This document shows, one piece after another, positions 31,826 to 41,835 of a stretch of 64,000 nt of DNA (positions are counted from its first letter, which is position 1; every line of letters starts with the position of its first letter). The DNA is from Symsagittifera roscoffensis (taxonomy: Eukaryota; Xenacoelomorpha; Acoela; Convolutidae): positions 39,281,599-39,345,598 of the forward strand of contig NC_087065.1 in the NCBI RefSeq assembly GCF_963678635.1, written 5' to 3'. The notes beneath the pieces were generated by a model. That model was given only the letters and a program-made list of their open reading frames with translations, made no database searches and was not told the DNA's origin. The translations under genes were made by a program, and so were the position numbers.

Positions 31826-33590
31826 CTCTTCTTTGACAATTCACACTAACGGTGAAGGGTCTTATCGCTCGCCTAACTTCGGCTCGCTTAAGCTTTTGCT
31901 GTGCCTTTAGCCTCCCCTTTTCGTCTAGAACAGCCTAAAGTTACTTTATTCAACCGCTATTACCTTTTGTTAGGGGTATAAGAGCTTTTCTAAAAAAATT
32001 TTTTCACGCTTACTTTTCCGAAAAACTTTTGTCCCTATCAGTAAGCTCAGCTAATTTCTGATCTATTGGTTCCAAGATCAACTCGATATGCCCAGTAGTT
32101 TCAAAGTTATTAACCAAAACGTCTTTTTTCTAAAGTCAAGAAATTTCTCTCTGATAGGTTCCGCCTAACTTTTTCCGCAAATCAGGTCCTTTCGACCTAA
32201 AAATTGTTGATCCGAGCTCAGAAGGCCTATACTCTTCTAGTTCAATGCAAAAGACCCGATCTAAAACGCTTCAGTTGAAAAAATTTGCAAAAAAAACTAT
32301 GCTACCTGTACCCCTAAGGATTGATGAATCCACCAAATCAAACACGTTAAATTCGATTTTTCTGCAACCGGGAAGGCTTTCGGGTAGCGGGTTTTAAAAC
32401 TTGTAGATTCACTAGTGGACGTTCTCCGAACAACTATTTTTACTGTTCTAACTCAAAAATTTCAAAAAATTTTCTGAATTTTTAGTGTTTCGGTTTCTCA
32501 AAAATCACGAAAATTCGGTTTTTTGGTTCCAAAATAGTTCCAACCACTTTCGAACTAAACTTAACCGGTTCTATCTATTATGGTAGTGCAATTACGATGT
32601 AACACACTACTTTAGCGCTTTTTTCCGTTTCAAAAATTTTCGATATCTCAAAAATCGCGACTTGTGGGGGGATCAAAATAACGCTATTTTGACCCTAAAA
32701 ACCGGTCTGTTTTCGTTGTTTTTGACTGAAAAACGATATAAGACTATTAATATAGGCTCTATAAGTAATAATAATAGTAATAATATACCCCTCCGGGTTT
32801 GTCTAATACCCGAATTAAGGTGCTTAACTCGGATATTCGCAGTTCGGTGAAGGGTCACTACAGTGCAGCACTGTCGAGCCCCCCACAGATTACTATTTTA
32901 ATTTTTGTACCAAAAGAGATACAAAACTTGTTAACGATACCCAACAGTCGATTGTTGTTGTCGTTGAGCTTCTTCTTGTTGCTCCTTGTACTGCTTGCCG
33001 GATCAGTCTTCTCCCAAGACCCTTCCGAATTGAGCGCAAATCAGCTGACCCTTCCGGATTGAGCGCAATTTATCATTAACGTGCTTAAATGCTCAAATAA
33101 CCCTACAGTACAAGCCTCACAAACGGGCTACAAAACTGATCGTAACAATCTTGACTGATATAAATGCCTACAACAATATATCTATCAACAACAAACGGGG
33201 GGGTCGGATCACATCTTGTCTGGGGGGATGATTTCTACTGATTTTTTACTTTTTTTTTTGTTTTTGGTTTTTTCGGTTATTTTTTTATGTTTTTTGTTTT
33301 TCTTGGGTACTATATTACTTTTTGTTTGGTTTTATATATATCTTTAAGTGTTTTTGGTCACGAACCTCTCAGGGAACGAGGGAATGGCCGATCCACCCAC
33401 CCTTCCTGGTTCGTGAATTTTCGGTCTTAACTAAGTTAAAAAGCTATTCACGGTAATCCGGAGGGCTTCCGCGCTCCGAACCACCCCTCCGCCCCGGCGG
33501 TTTAGGCCTAATAAGGGCGTTAATGTGAGCATCCGCTCGGCGCGGAGTGCTCGTTAACGGTTCTGCCGGTCATGATGTTAAAAAGAATAA

Positions 33591-33605
33591 CACCCAGGAG
33601 CGCCA
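33591..33605 (-). other. Family B candidate primer-binding site
   Basis: On the minus strand TGGCGCTCCTGGGTG lies 12 bases inside the 5' LTR. The TGG start fits a tRNA 3'-end complement, but the 12-base offset and unknown tRNA make this tentative. Confidence 0.35.
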
Positions 33606-33617
33606 TAAAAACATCTA

Positions 33618-34534
33618 TGTAACATTCGCCCGGAAGATACATATCGACGGAAGACAAAACTAAGTCCTAAGACGACTGGCTAGCGTCTAAACAGAGCTTT
33701 GCATGCTTTTCACCGTCTCTACCAAGCCAGTACTTTTCGGTGGTCTTTCTAACATCGGGTCGACAAAAACGTTACTGCTTTCGGCTTCGGTCAAAACACT
33801 CAAATTAACTAGATTACATGCAGAAACAGTGAGCTCATGGCTGGGTCTCAGTATCCCCAGACCACGAGGTCACTCCTAAAAACAGGGCTACTACTTATTA
33901 TATTACTATTGTTTTTGTTCAGTAGATAAAAATCATCATCTCCATCGAAGATGGATCAACCCTTTCCCCCAACTCCTAGCTTCTCATCCTTATCAAAATG
34001 AATCTAGATGTTAATTAAATTCAAATCAGGACATGACAAGAAGCTAAAAGTCTATATAACAGGCTAAAAGTTTCAGTCCCGAAACCCTTCCGGATTCTTG
34101 AATCCACTGAATCAAGCTCGCTAATCTTGACTTCCTCTTAATCCGGAAGGCTGTCCTCCACCCTTCACCGTTGTCTGCAAAGGCCCTGCAACTATTGTAG
34201 CGACACAATAGTTGCAACTCGGAGTGTTCTCTGTTACTCTGTAACTCGTTGTCGTTTTCCAATCTCTATTTCGTAGTTGTTGTTAGCGCAGCTAATGTCG
34301 TTCTGTTTTTCTTTCTTGTTCTAGCCAAAATGGCCGTTTCTGACGTTTCTCAGAAATATGAGGTCATAATTCGAATTTTTGAAATTTTAAAATACCAGAA
34401 TATTCCAGCCCTCACCGTCTGGCCAATCGTTCCAATAACGTTCTTAGTTCTTAATAATCACCAATCCGGAAGGCTCGCTGCTAAAAATTCGAATTCTGCA
34501 GAGATTGCATTTTTCACATTCTGGTCGAATGTCA
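33618..34534 (-). repeat. Family B 5' LTR (917 bp)
   Basis: This is the upstream LTR in element orientation, the same length as and nearly identical to 18443-19359. It is followed by TAGGT (34535-34539), the right target duplication, and then the A2 integrase codon ATG AAC. A plus-strand open frame from 34249 to 34899 runs across this LTR into A2 and is a fusion by chance. Confidence 0.92.
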
Positions 34535-35355
34535 TAGGTATGAACCGATCACTACAAGAATATCTCAGATGTATCATAAATGGAAATGATACAAAATACA
34601 CAGAATGGTCAGCAGATGTAAAATTATTTCCCTTAGCATACAATTCACAAATCACGACAACTTTAGGAATATCACCATACAAAATGGTTTTTAATCAAAA
34701 GCCACGTAAACCAATTATGTTTACAGCAAATGCCCATAACAATGCACAAGGTTTTTGCCAACCAAATAAAGACTCAATTTGTTATAACCTACCTTTACAC
34801 ACACATGATGAAGATCATTTTCATCACCCACAAATTCTTAAATTAGCCTCCGGCGCACATACCGAATGGATATTAAATAGAGATAAAAAAACACAATGAT
34901 ATCTACCAAAAAGTAACAAAGAAATTGTTACTAAGGCAAAACATTAACGATCAAATTAATTCACGCTTTACGCCACAGATTTAAAATTTGGAACATTTGT
35001 TTTAATACCTAACTTTAATACGCAAAGAGGAATCTCTAAAAAATTACAACCCCTTCAAAAAGGACCATACCAATTCATTGCCAAACCCACTGACGTAACG
35101 TATGAACTTACAGATCCAACTAAAAAAGAAATTGTTCAACATCGTAACAATTTATTACCTTACTACCCAAAAGAATACGCACTACGCGAATTAACTCAAT
35201 TATATTCTTTCACAGGTTTAAAAGTTATTCAAAATCATTCACATACAGAAAAAGAAATAGATGGACAACACAACAATCATCATGAAAAACAAAATCAAAA
35301 ACAAACCACAACTCAAACCAATACAAAAACGCCAGACCCAAAAATACCTCAATAA
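34535..35355 (+). pseudogene. A2 integrase C-terminal part with GPY/F module
   Basis: This resumes the A2 integrase after the B insertion (RSLQEYLRCIINGND, then LAYNSQITTTLGISPYKMVF). The frame breaks in an A run near 34885 and again near 34970. The GPY/F module follows in a third frame (LQPLQKGPYQFIA, VTYELTD, QHRNNLLPYYPKE; about 34975-35190). A Gln/Asn/Thr/Lys-rich tail ends at 35353-35355. The module confirms that integrase and not env occupies this stretch. Confidence 0.8.
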
Positions 35356-36119
35356 GAAAGAAAAAATAGGAAAATGATTGAAAAAATTCTACCACAAGAA
35401 CAAGTAGAAAAATCAGAAAAATCAGAACATTTTATAACCCATACGCTTTCAACCACATAAAAACTACAAAACATTCATCCCACAATCTAAAATATTAAAG
35501 AAAGTTGAATTTCAAAAACAACTTTGATTTTAAAGAAATAATTTTTACACCTCTGGATCATTTTGAACTTTCATTTTTCAAAATACCATACTGACAAAAA
35601 CGCAACAATTTTAGTTCAAATTCAGCCAATAGGATTCACTTAAATCCGTCACCTTCAATATCTCTAACACCAACCTATTAGCCGAAAGATATTAAACTCC
35701 AGGCATATCTATAAGTATAACTTTACAACCTCCAGGTCAAAAATAAGCAACTCGCTAAAACTTGACAACTAAAATAAATACCACCATAATATTACAACCC
35801 TCCCCTATCTAATAACGCAAAGATCAACAATATTTTCCCAACTCAGACCTCAAAAACTTTCCAACCAAAAGTAAAAAATTAGCCTAAAGTAAAAAAGGAC
35901 CATAATCATTTGGCCTAAAGTACAAATATTTCAAAAATACCCCAGATCACCCAACAAATAAAAATAAAGCAAAGAAGACCTCCCGAACACCATAAAATCA
36001 GCCCCCAATAATTTTTCACAAAACTCAACCCACTTGTCAAAAAATCCATAAATAACTCGACCACACTTGAATCTCGCCTCAAACAACAAAAAATATTCGA
36101 CGAAGAAATCATTTCTTAA
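35356..36119 (+). other. A2 spacer between pol and the 3' genes
   Basis: I see no convincing ORF here. The strand is A-rich, like the rest of family A. Confidence 0.45.
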
Positions 36120-36359
36120 ATGCTTTTCTCTCAAACAGTCAATATCTTAAAAAATACAATTTTAAATCTTTTAATAAAATTTTTCATACTATTCAAACTT
36201 TTGTTCATTTTTCTATTTGATACTTTTGAAACTTTTATAATCATTTTAATAATTTTTTGCAACATCTTTTTAATTTTCTACTCCTTAATTGAAATATATC
36301 TCCAACTTTCCCAAATCGTTGATCATATTCACAGGTACGATAATTCACAATCTATTTAA
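36120..36359 (+). CDS. A2 small hydrophobic ORF a (79 aa)
   Basis: A hypothetical protein dominated by Phe, Ile and Leu, with two likely membrane segments around residues 18-35 and 38-60 and a polar tail (DHIHRYDNSQSI). The plus strand switches here from A-rich to T-rich, which by itself favours hydrophobic codons, so the prediction is weak. The next ORF starts at the base following this stop (TAA then ATG). It could be a viroporin-like accessory protein, but that is speculation. Confidence 0.3.
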   Translation: MLFSQTVNILKNTILNLLIKFFILFKLLFIFLFDTFETFIIILIIFCNIFLIFYSLIEIYLQLSQIVDHIHRYDNSQSI

Positions 36360-36548
36360 ATGATACGAACAATTTTTAGTAGAACAGATATTTTTTTACT
36401 ATTTGTAATATTCATCATATTTTTATCATCCCTAATACTGACAATGTGCAAATGTGTAAAAAAGGCAATAATCACATTCGCCTTAGAAACAATCCTTTTA
36501 ATTCTTTTCATTGAAGAATACTACAATAAAAATAAATCTCCCCACTAG
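36360..36548 (+). CDS. A2 small hydrophobic ORF b (62 aa)
   Basis: A hypothetical membrane protein directly abutting ORF a. Two hydrophobic segments (residues 11-29 and 38-50) flank a short CKCVKK basic, cysteine-containing turn. The same T-rich composition caveat applies. Its arrangement with ORF a, of similar size and with back-to-back stop and start, is the main reason to list it. Confidence 0.3.
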   Translation: MIRTIFSRTDIFLLFVIFIIFLSSLILTMCKCVKKAIITFALETILLILFIEEYYNKNKSPH

Positions 36549-36629
36549 AAAAAATCAATCGGACACTTTCAAAAATTGCTAACCAACAATCACAAAACTA
36601 GTCTTCACCGACATCATTCCAAAAAAATC

Positions 36630-37692
36630 CAGCAATACCCACAACTACCCAAAACCCCAAACATCAACACGAATTTCTTTTCAAGATAATCCATACACTT
36701 TCGAAGAACGACACGCTCGCTTATCCGAACCATTAGAACCAGTTCAGCGACAGGCACCTCTAAGTGAACCAACATATAATTTGTACCCCACATTACCACA
36801 AGAATTAAGCAGAATAAGAAACATTAGTCAAAACCAAAATACAGTCGAAATAAATAGACAAATTATACATCCACGACGAAACAGAAGTTTTCAAACCCCT
36901 AGAGTTCATTTTGATATACCCATAACACCAACACCAACTACTTCAGAAAACCCAAATAGTACATTACCAGAAATTCCCCTACTCCTTTCACAACGTAGCA
37001 CCTCAAATATACCATCAGATTACTTAGGTTCAACACCAACATCCGAACAAACACGTGAAAATCCCTTTAACCCCCCCCCCCGCAATCCCACCGCACGACT
37101 ACCATATTGGGCAACACACTCATATACACAAGGTGAACCAAACTTAGTGAATGATCCAATAGATATTTCTACGGATACAACACTATCATCATTACCAGAA
37201 ACATTATCACTACCGTCAACACCATCATTAAGTCAAATTTCACCGACTCTTTTCCCTTTAAATTTTCCAAATAAGCTCGACGCTAGATATCGAGAACAAT
37301 CATCAACAAATATCCCTTTACGGCTAGATTGGAATACATTCGTAGCACCCCCACCATTATTTGGACAACATCAAGAAAGTAACCGACTCCACAGTTGGGC
37401 ACTCAATAGATTACAATATAGACAAGATATCCACGAAGATATTCGAGAACACAATATTCAAATGCTTCAACAAAATAGTATCCAATTAAATTTTGAAATC
37501 ACAATCAAACTTAATAATATTGTTCAACACCCCTACCCATTAAATCCACCAAATATAACAGCTCAATCACTACCGCCACCATTCATAACCACTGAAGTAA
37601 TATACAAATACGATAGATATACGAAAAACACAATTGGTTACATAACATTTTATAACCCATACTCAGGATTATCATACACATGTATATTCTAA
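36630..37692 (+). CDS. A2 Pro/Ser/Thr-rich ORF, unknown
   Basis: The frame is open from about 36630 with no early ATG; a TTG at 36781 starts the clearest part, which runs 303 codons. The sequence is Pro, Ser, Thr and Asn-rich (ITPTPTTSENPNSTLPEIPL) with a more ordered C-terminal third (RLHSWALNRLQYRQDIHEDI; FEITIKLNNIVQHPYPL). No signal peptide or membrane segment is seen. It overlaps the start of the env-like ORF by 13 bases. It may be a further structural or accessory protein, or an env leader; I do not recognise it. Confidence 0.4.
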
Positions 37693-38768
37693 GGATATTA
37701 ACATTTCAACACATTTTTTTTCTAATATTTTGCGACCAAAATACAAATCCTTCTTCTCGCACAGGACCCCAGGATTTATTAGTAACACACTATGATTGTG
37801 AAGAAAACGAACAAAAAACACTACACAAATATGCAATAAATCAAGTATCACAATGCGAAACAGAACCACAAGCTATAGAATCTACAAATGTAATAGCAAC
37901 ACTGTATTCAAAAGCCCGAGCAACAACAGTCACAGGATATAGGTTTACAGCAACATTTTCCGAAAAGAAAGTACATTGTTCACAAGTTTCAAACAGAAAT
38001 AAAAACCGACTTGACCACGAATCGTTTTACCAAAGTATCATTGAAAGACATTTACATCTAAACCCCGACGATTGTGAAAACGAATTACTCAGACTAAATC
38101 TAACAAGAAATAAAAACACAGACAGAACAATAGTAAATTTTCTTGTCTTTGCCGATTCTGTACATCAAGCAGAATTTGAACGATATCAAGGACATATTCA
38201 ATTAGACGAAAAATATCCATATAACGGCGCACACGGAAGATTAACTTATGACATACACGATAAACACTGGATACCACACATTGGAATAAATGACCCTTCA
38301 AACTGCAAAGCAGACACAAAAAATAAAGGATATCAACAAATAATGTTTTTCGATTGGAAAATACAACTTGAAAGAATACAACTCAAACGAGATTTAACTG
38401 ACAACACCATGATATATAAAGGAATTAGATTACCTTGCAAAAATGATCAACGTTATTGTAACCCTACAACAAGGACCCAAGCAACAATTGTTTGGTTTCC
38501 CGAAGATACATGTACAACATTTCAAGTAGCAAAAATACACGCTCGAATGATAACATTTCATGAAAAATATTTTATAGAATCAACTTCATACGAACAAGTA
38601 AATTCATCCCAAAAAAGTAATGATTTTAGAAATCTTCATGATAAAGAAAATAAATTAACACGTTTTCAACTATATCAAGAAACAGAATTTGCATGTAAAT
38701 ATAGCAATCCACTTTATAAAACACAATACTCTGAAATACTTGTCGAATACGAAAAGGTTTCGACATGA
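37680..38768 (+). CDS. A2 env-like glycoprotein, N-terminal portion (362 aa)
   Basis: A candidate envelope glycoprotein ectodomain. An N-terminal hydrophobic signal-like segment (residues 1-18) precedes a Cys-containing ectodomain with regularly spaced cysteines (HYDCEENEQ, VSQCETEP, KVHCSQVSN, DDCENELL, SNCKADT, LPCKNDQRYCNP, DTCTTFQ, FACKYSN). The overall cysteine pattern recalls glycoproteins shared by some negative-strand RNA viruses (chuvirus-like) and env genes of invertebrate LTR elements; I cannot assign the family firmly. The frame ends at TGA 38766-38768 and homology probably continues in other frames, so this copy is broken. Confidence 0.5.
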   Translation: MYILRILTFQHIFFLIFCDQNTNPSSRTGPQDLLVTHYDCEENEQKTLHKYAINQVSQCETEPQAIESTNVIATLYSKARATTVTGYRFTATFSEKKVHCSQVSNRNKNRLDHESFYQSIIERHLHLNPDDCENELLRLNLTRNKNTDRTIVNFLVFADSVHQAEFERYQGHIQLDEKYPYNGAHGRLTYDIHDKHWIPHIGINDPSNCKADTKNKGYQQIMFFDWKIQLERIQLKRDLTDNTMIYKGIRLPCKNDQRYCNPTTRTQATIVWFPEDTCTTFQVAKIHARMITFHEKYFIESTSYEQVNSSQKSNDFRNLHDKENKLTRFQLYQETEFACKYSNPLYKTQYSEILVEYEKVST

Positions 38769-38926
38769 CCACTGGAAAAATAAAATTTGACCCTTATGCT
38801 ACAAGTCACCCTATTAACGAAGGAACATCATACGTACCAGTTAACTTTTATAAAAGCACAGGTCAACCTGGTGGAAAACTAAAACCACATGACAGTAAAG
38901 CACACGTTTTCAAGAACTATCACTAA
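38765..38926 (+). pseudogene. A2 env-like fragment (53 aa, frame-shifted)
   Basis: A short open stretch from an ATG overlapping the previous stop (ATGA) to a TAA that overlaps the next start (TAATG). It contains HPINEGTSYVPVNFY. It more likely represents the middle of the glycoprotein displaced by frameshifts than an independent gene, although the stop-start overlaps could also be read as reinitiation sites. Confidence 0.35.
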
Positions 38927-39687
38927 TGAATAGCACCTATTTTGGTAATATTCATTATAATATCCACTTAGATATGAAGTTAGACTACACAATTAGACGA
39001 ATTTTTCAGGAAATGTCACTCTCCGAATTAGAGACACTTCATCAACTATGCGAATTGGAAAGAACACAAATCCTACAATCACTCGCACTGGCAGTACTAA
39101 AAATACCTTACGCAGGATACTTATTATCAGGAAACAGATCAAATTTTCTAGATTACGAAGGAAACATTTTATGGTTTTATACTTGTACCAAAAAAGTATC
39201 ACCTCTATATGTTTTTGGGTGTTAAGACAAACGTTGTTAAAAAAGAATCCCTATATTCTATAAAAACAAAGTACATTTTGTCGACACACTTTCAAGACGA
39301 ACATGTTTTTGGGATACCGCAGTCCCATGTGGATCAGAAAATAGCCACAATGTAGTACAATTAAATCCTGATGAAGATAAATACTATCTCCTTACACCAT
39401 ACCCTACATTAATGCAATCACTCAAAAAATTTTCACCCCAAAGCATCAGAGCCATTGCTCGTAATCCAAATATTGATTTACAATCAATTGGAATACATTC
39501 TAAATCAGATATTCAACATCACTTTAGAACACATCAATTTCAGGAATTATTAAACCAAATGGACACAATACAAAGACAATCAATTGACCAGAATTTAAGA
39601 AAACTTGCGAAACCGCAGGATTCGCAGACATTTATACACAAGATTATAGCGGATATTTTAAAGATATCAAAGACTACATATATTTAA
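38926..39687 (+). pseudogene. A2 env-like glycoprotein, C-terminal ectodomain, with stops
   Basis: One frame from 38926 carries two stops (39223-39225 and about 39235) and then stays open to 39687. Recognisable blocks are ETLHQLCELERTQIL, YAGYLLSGNRSNFL, a WFYTCTKKVSPLYVF segment, RIPIFYKNKVHFVDTLSRR, and AVPCGSENSHN followed by YYLLTPYPTLMQSL. The repeating pattern (Cys-x-x-Glu, GN-S-FL, SPL, FVD, PC, LTP) is that of a retroelement envelope glycoprotein. It is broken and cannot give a full product as it stands. Confidence 0.5.
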
Positions 39688-40128
39688 ACGGTGAAAAATA
39701 CAGACCACAGGATATTTCACCTATAAATATTTTCAGTTTTGTCACATTAAAGAACGAAATTCTAGCTTTTCTTGGATGGCCCTATTACATCTTAGAAAAA
39801 TTAACTATCTTATACGCCATGTTTAATTTTATCGGATTTCTTTTCTCACTGTTAAAAGGAATCTATAACACAAGCGCTATATACACACAAGTAAACAGAC
39901 AAGCAAGTGTAGCACGTATACTATTTGCAGGATTTTTTTGGAATTTTTTCATCATCAATAAACAAAATACTTTTAGATGCACAAATAAAAGAATATAACA
40001 CAAAAATATCCACAAGACTAAACACATATAATGAAGAACACAATAATGTAGACACAACACCTACAGCACCGCAGATACCAACCCTACCACAAAACCATCC
40101 ATTATCATTAGTTCCCCGTAATTTTTGA
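39688..40128 (+). pseudogene. A2 env-like C-terminus with membrane segment and cytoplasmic tail
   Basis: Fragments in shifting frames. A hydrophobic stretch around 39765-39885 (LAFLGWPYYILEKLTILYAM and onward to a FLFSLLKGIYN segment) looks like a membrane anchor. After it comes a polar tail, open at 39925-40128, rich in Asn, Thr and Pro. This fits the end of the glycoprotein. At least two frame changes occur. Confidence 0.4.
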
Positions 40129-40295
40129 AACCTAGCAACCACACAAAATCCAAATTTTAGACCAAATGCAACACAAAGTCCCATCCAACACATAATGACA
40201 CATCATTCACAAAATGATAATACTTATGAACAAATTATAGAACAACCTCACACCACCACTTTTCAATCTCAAAATAATCATTTTTTTAGCCCACG

Positions 40296-40721
40296 ATGAG
40301 CCGACAACTTGGATCCCTCCATCGCTCAAATTCCCACCCAGCCAACCTCCAAACTCCAATCCCAATCATACCACTTTTTGCTTTCCCACCACCCGATTTG
40401 CCGATTATCAATATATCATCAAGCACGAATTCTGATACTAACTCAGATATTTCAGTTTCATATTCTATCTCAAAATTTAATAACTCTAATGTAGAAACCC
40501 CCGACGAATTTGCAGACTCCGAACCATCTCCCTCAAATTATACCCAGAGCAACTCCTCAGTTTTTTCAAAACCCCCTTTTCATCCACTACCATCCATTTT
40601 CACTCCTTCTGACGCTTCCCAAGTAACCCCAACCTATTCTCCGTTTCATTCCAACAGATCATATAATAATTCCCCAGATACCCCCCAAATTTCCCAGGAG
40701 CTTAATAATTTTATAACTTAA
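40296..40721 (+). CDS. A2 3' ORF, Ser/Pro-rich (141 aa), unknown
   Basis: An intact ORF downstream of env. Ser, Pro, Asn and Thr make up much of the protein (ISSSTNSDTNSDISVSYSIS; EPSPSNYTQSNSSVF). It is probably disordered, with no membrane segment. It could be a transactivator-like or accessory protein; composition alone does not decide this. There is no A1 copy for comparison. Confidence 0.35.
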   Translation: MSRQLGSLHRSNSHPANLQTPIPIIPLFAFPPPDLPIINISSSTNSDTNSDISVSYSISKFNNSNVETPDEFADSEPSPSNYTQSNSSVFSKPPFHPLPSIFTPSDASQVTPTYSPFHSNRSYNNSPDTPQISQELNNFIT

Positions 40722-41428
40722 CCCACCGCGCTACATCCACGCTTTGTGACTACACTCCTGTTTTTAATAAGAGTACTCAAGGGTGAGTAACTCTTCAAAA
40801 TAACCAAACTAAAACAAAATGCTTTTGTGAAAACAACTAACTAAATTCATAATAAAAAAACTGAACTAATAAAAATTATATAAAATGTAAATCATACCTT
40901 GCAGTATATAGATCAGCACACAACAACAAAGACGAACATCCAAAGACAAAATGACCCCACTACACTCGAACAAGAATGGCTAACCACAACCGATCTGCCG
41001 TCCACAATCACAACTCAAAGGATTTAGAGTATGACTTGACTTCGCAGAAAAGGACTTCATTGAACTAGACCAATGACCACCTCGATGATCAAGTATACGT
41101 ACAGATCCGAGTTACAAGGCATCCCTTCCACACACGATCTGCACGCCATTCCCAGACGAGGTTGCACACAAAACAAGTTCTCTACATAATACAGAAAAAA
41201 CTGTCATTGCAAACTATTTCGAAATCGGATTGATTTCATTGGGGATCACAGTCGTTGTCGAATGACGACATAACAATTTCCTATCCATAATTCCAGCGTC
41301 CTGGAACGTTCTTCTCCAAGAGGAACCAGATAAGAAAATGATGTTCGCCAAATACCAACGTTCATCATCCATCCTTCAAATTGCAGAGAAGAAAGATAGG
41401 TCTAAAAACTCTGTTAACCCCGGATGGG
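40722..41428 (+). other. A2 3' untranslated region
   Basis: Noncoding sequence up to the 3' LTR. A purine-rich run GCAGAGAAGAAAGATAGG at 41384-41401 lies about 27 bases before the LTR, and GGATGGG abuts it at 41422-41428. Either may hold the polypurine tract. Confidence 0.5.
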
Positions 41429-41835
41429 TGGAACCTGATCTAAACTACATTTTATTATTGGATAAATTAGATATTTTACCACTGTAAAGTATTTAATATT
41501 AACCAATCATAATCCATCTAACTAACAACCCACTTATTTGTAAGTGCTGAAATTACTTGTAATTTCATCACCAGAGAGATTTGAATTTCACGTAGAAATT
41601 AGTGGCCTCCCCAAGAGAACTTCAGCTGCCGCAATAAGCCAGTATACTCTAAATCTATTGAGCCTAGCAGAGACTAGTTAAATACCCTGAGACTAGTAGA
41701 TATAAGAGTAGGATTAGGATCGGTATTTAAGAAGTTGCACGAATCTATCCGGCCGAAAATAAGATAGCGTGACGAGCAGACGGTGTACCCTATCCGAAAT
41801 TACTCTATGAGTTAACCACCTTCGGTTATAACTCA
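41429..41835 (+). repeat. A2 3' LTR (407 bp)
   Basis: It matches the 5' LTR over its full length (TGGAACC...AACTCA), with a small deletion near 41727 and scattered substitutions. It is followed by TTAC, the target duplication. Confidence 0.9.

Larger units (their letters stand above)
30707..33617 (-). other. Family B leader (2.9 kb) with repeated CCGGA-containing motif
   Basis: This is an unusually long region between the 5' LTR and gag with no convincing ORF. Its main features are many copies of CCC(C/T)TCCGGATT (plus strand), dense between 31484 and 31825 and also near 32786, 33018 and 33048, and a T-rich plus-strand block at 33230-33345. A GC-rich segment at 33430-33600 lies next to the LTR. 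Confidence 0.6.
18443..34534 (-). mobile_element. Family B gypsy-type LTR element (16.1 kb), nested in A2
   Basis: This is a complete LTR element on the minus strand with two 917-bp LTRs (18443-19359 and 33618-34534). Coding order on the minus strand is gag, a short middle region, protease-RT, RNase H, a long acidic linker, integrase with GPY/F module, a macro-like domain, and a 161-codon ORF before the 3' LTR. Gag through integrase lie in one frame broken by three stops; one frameshift separates the integrase C-terminus. The LTRs differ by about ten substitutions, so the insertion is fairly young. No env is seen. Confidence 0.92.
9074..41835 (+). mobile_element. Family A retroelement copy 2 (A2), retrovirus-like Ty3/gypsy, with nested family B
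   Basis: This is an LTR element bounded by LTRs at 9074-9484 and 41429-41835 and by a TTAC duplication (9070-9073 and 41836-41839). Removing the nested B element and its duplication leaves about 16.7 kb, which is long for a gypsy element. The gene order is leader, two accessory ORFs, gag, pol (PR-RT-RH-IN), two small hydrophobic ORFs, a Pro/Ser-rich ORF, an env-like glycoprotein in pieces, and a Ser/Pro-rich ORF. PR-RT-RH-IN order and the YLDD motif fit Metaviridae. Many frameshifts and stops show it is defective. The two LTRs differ at only about a dozen positions plus small indels. Confidence 0.9.

Noticed and set aside
34249-34899. 216-codon plus-strand open frame with a hydrophobic start
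   Set aside because: It runs from the family B LTR across the target duplication into A2 integrase; it is a chance fusion of two elements.
38765-38926. Coupled-translation small gene with ATGA and TAATG overlaps
   Set aside because: Overlaps of this kind are expected when a frameshifted env is cut into pieces; glycoprotein-like sequence continues on both sides, so I list it as an env fragment.
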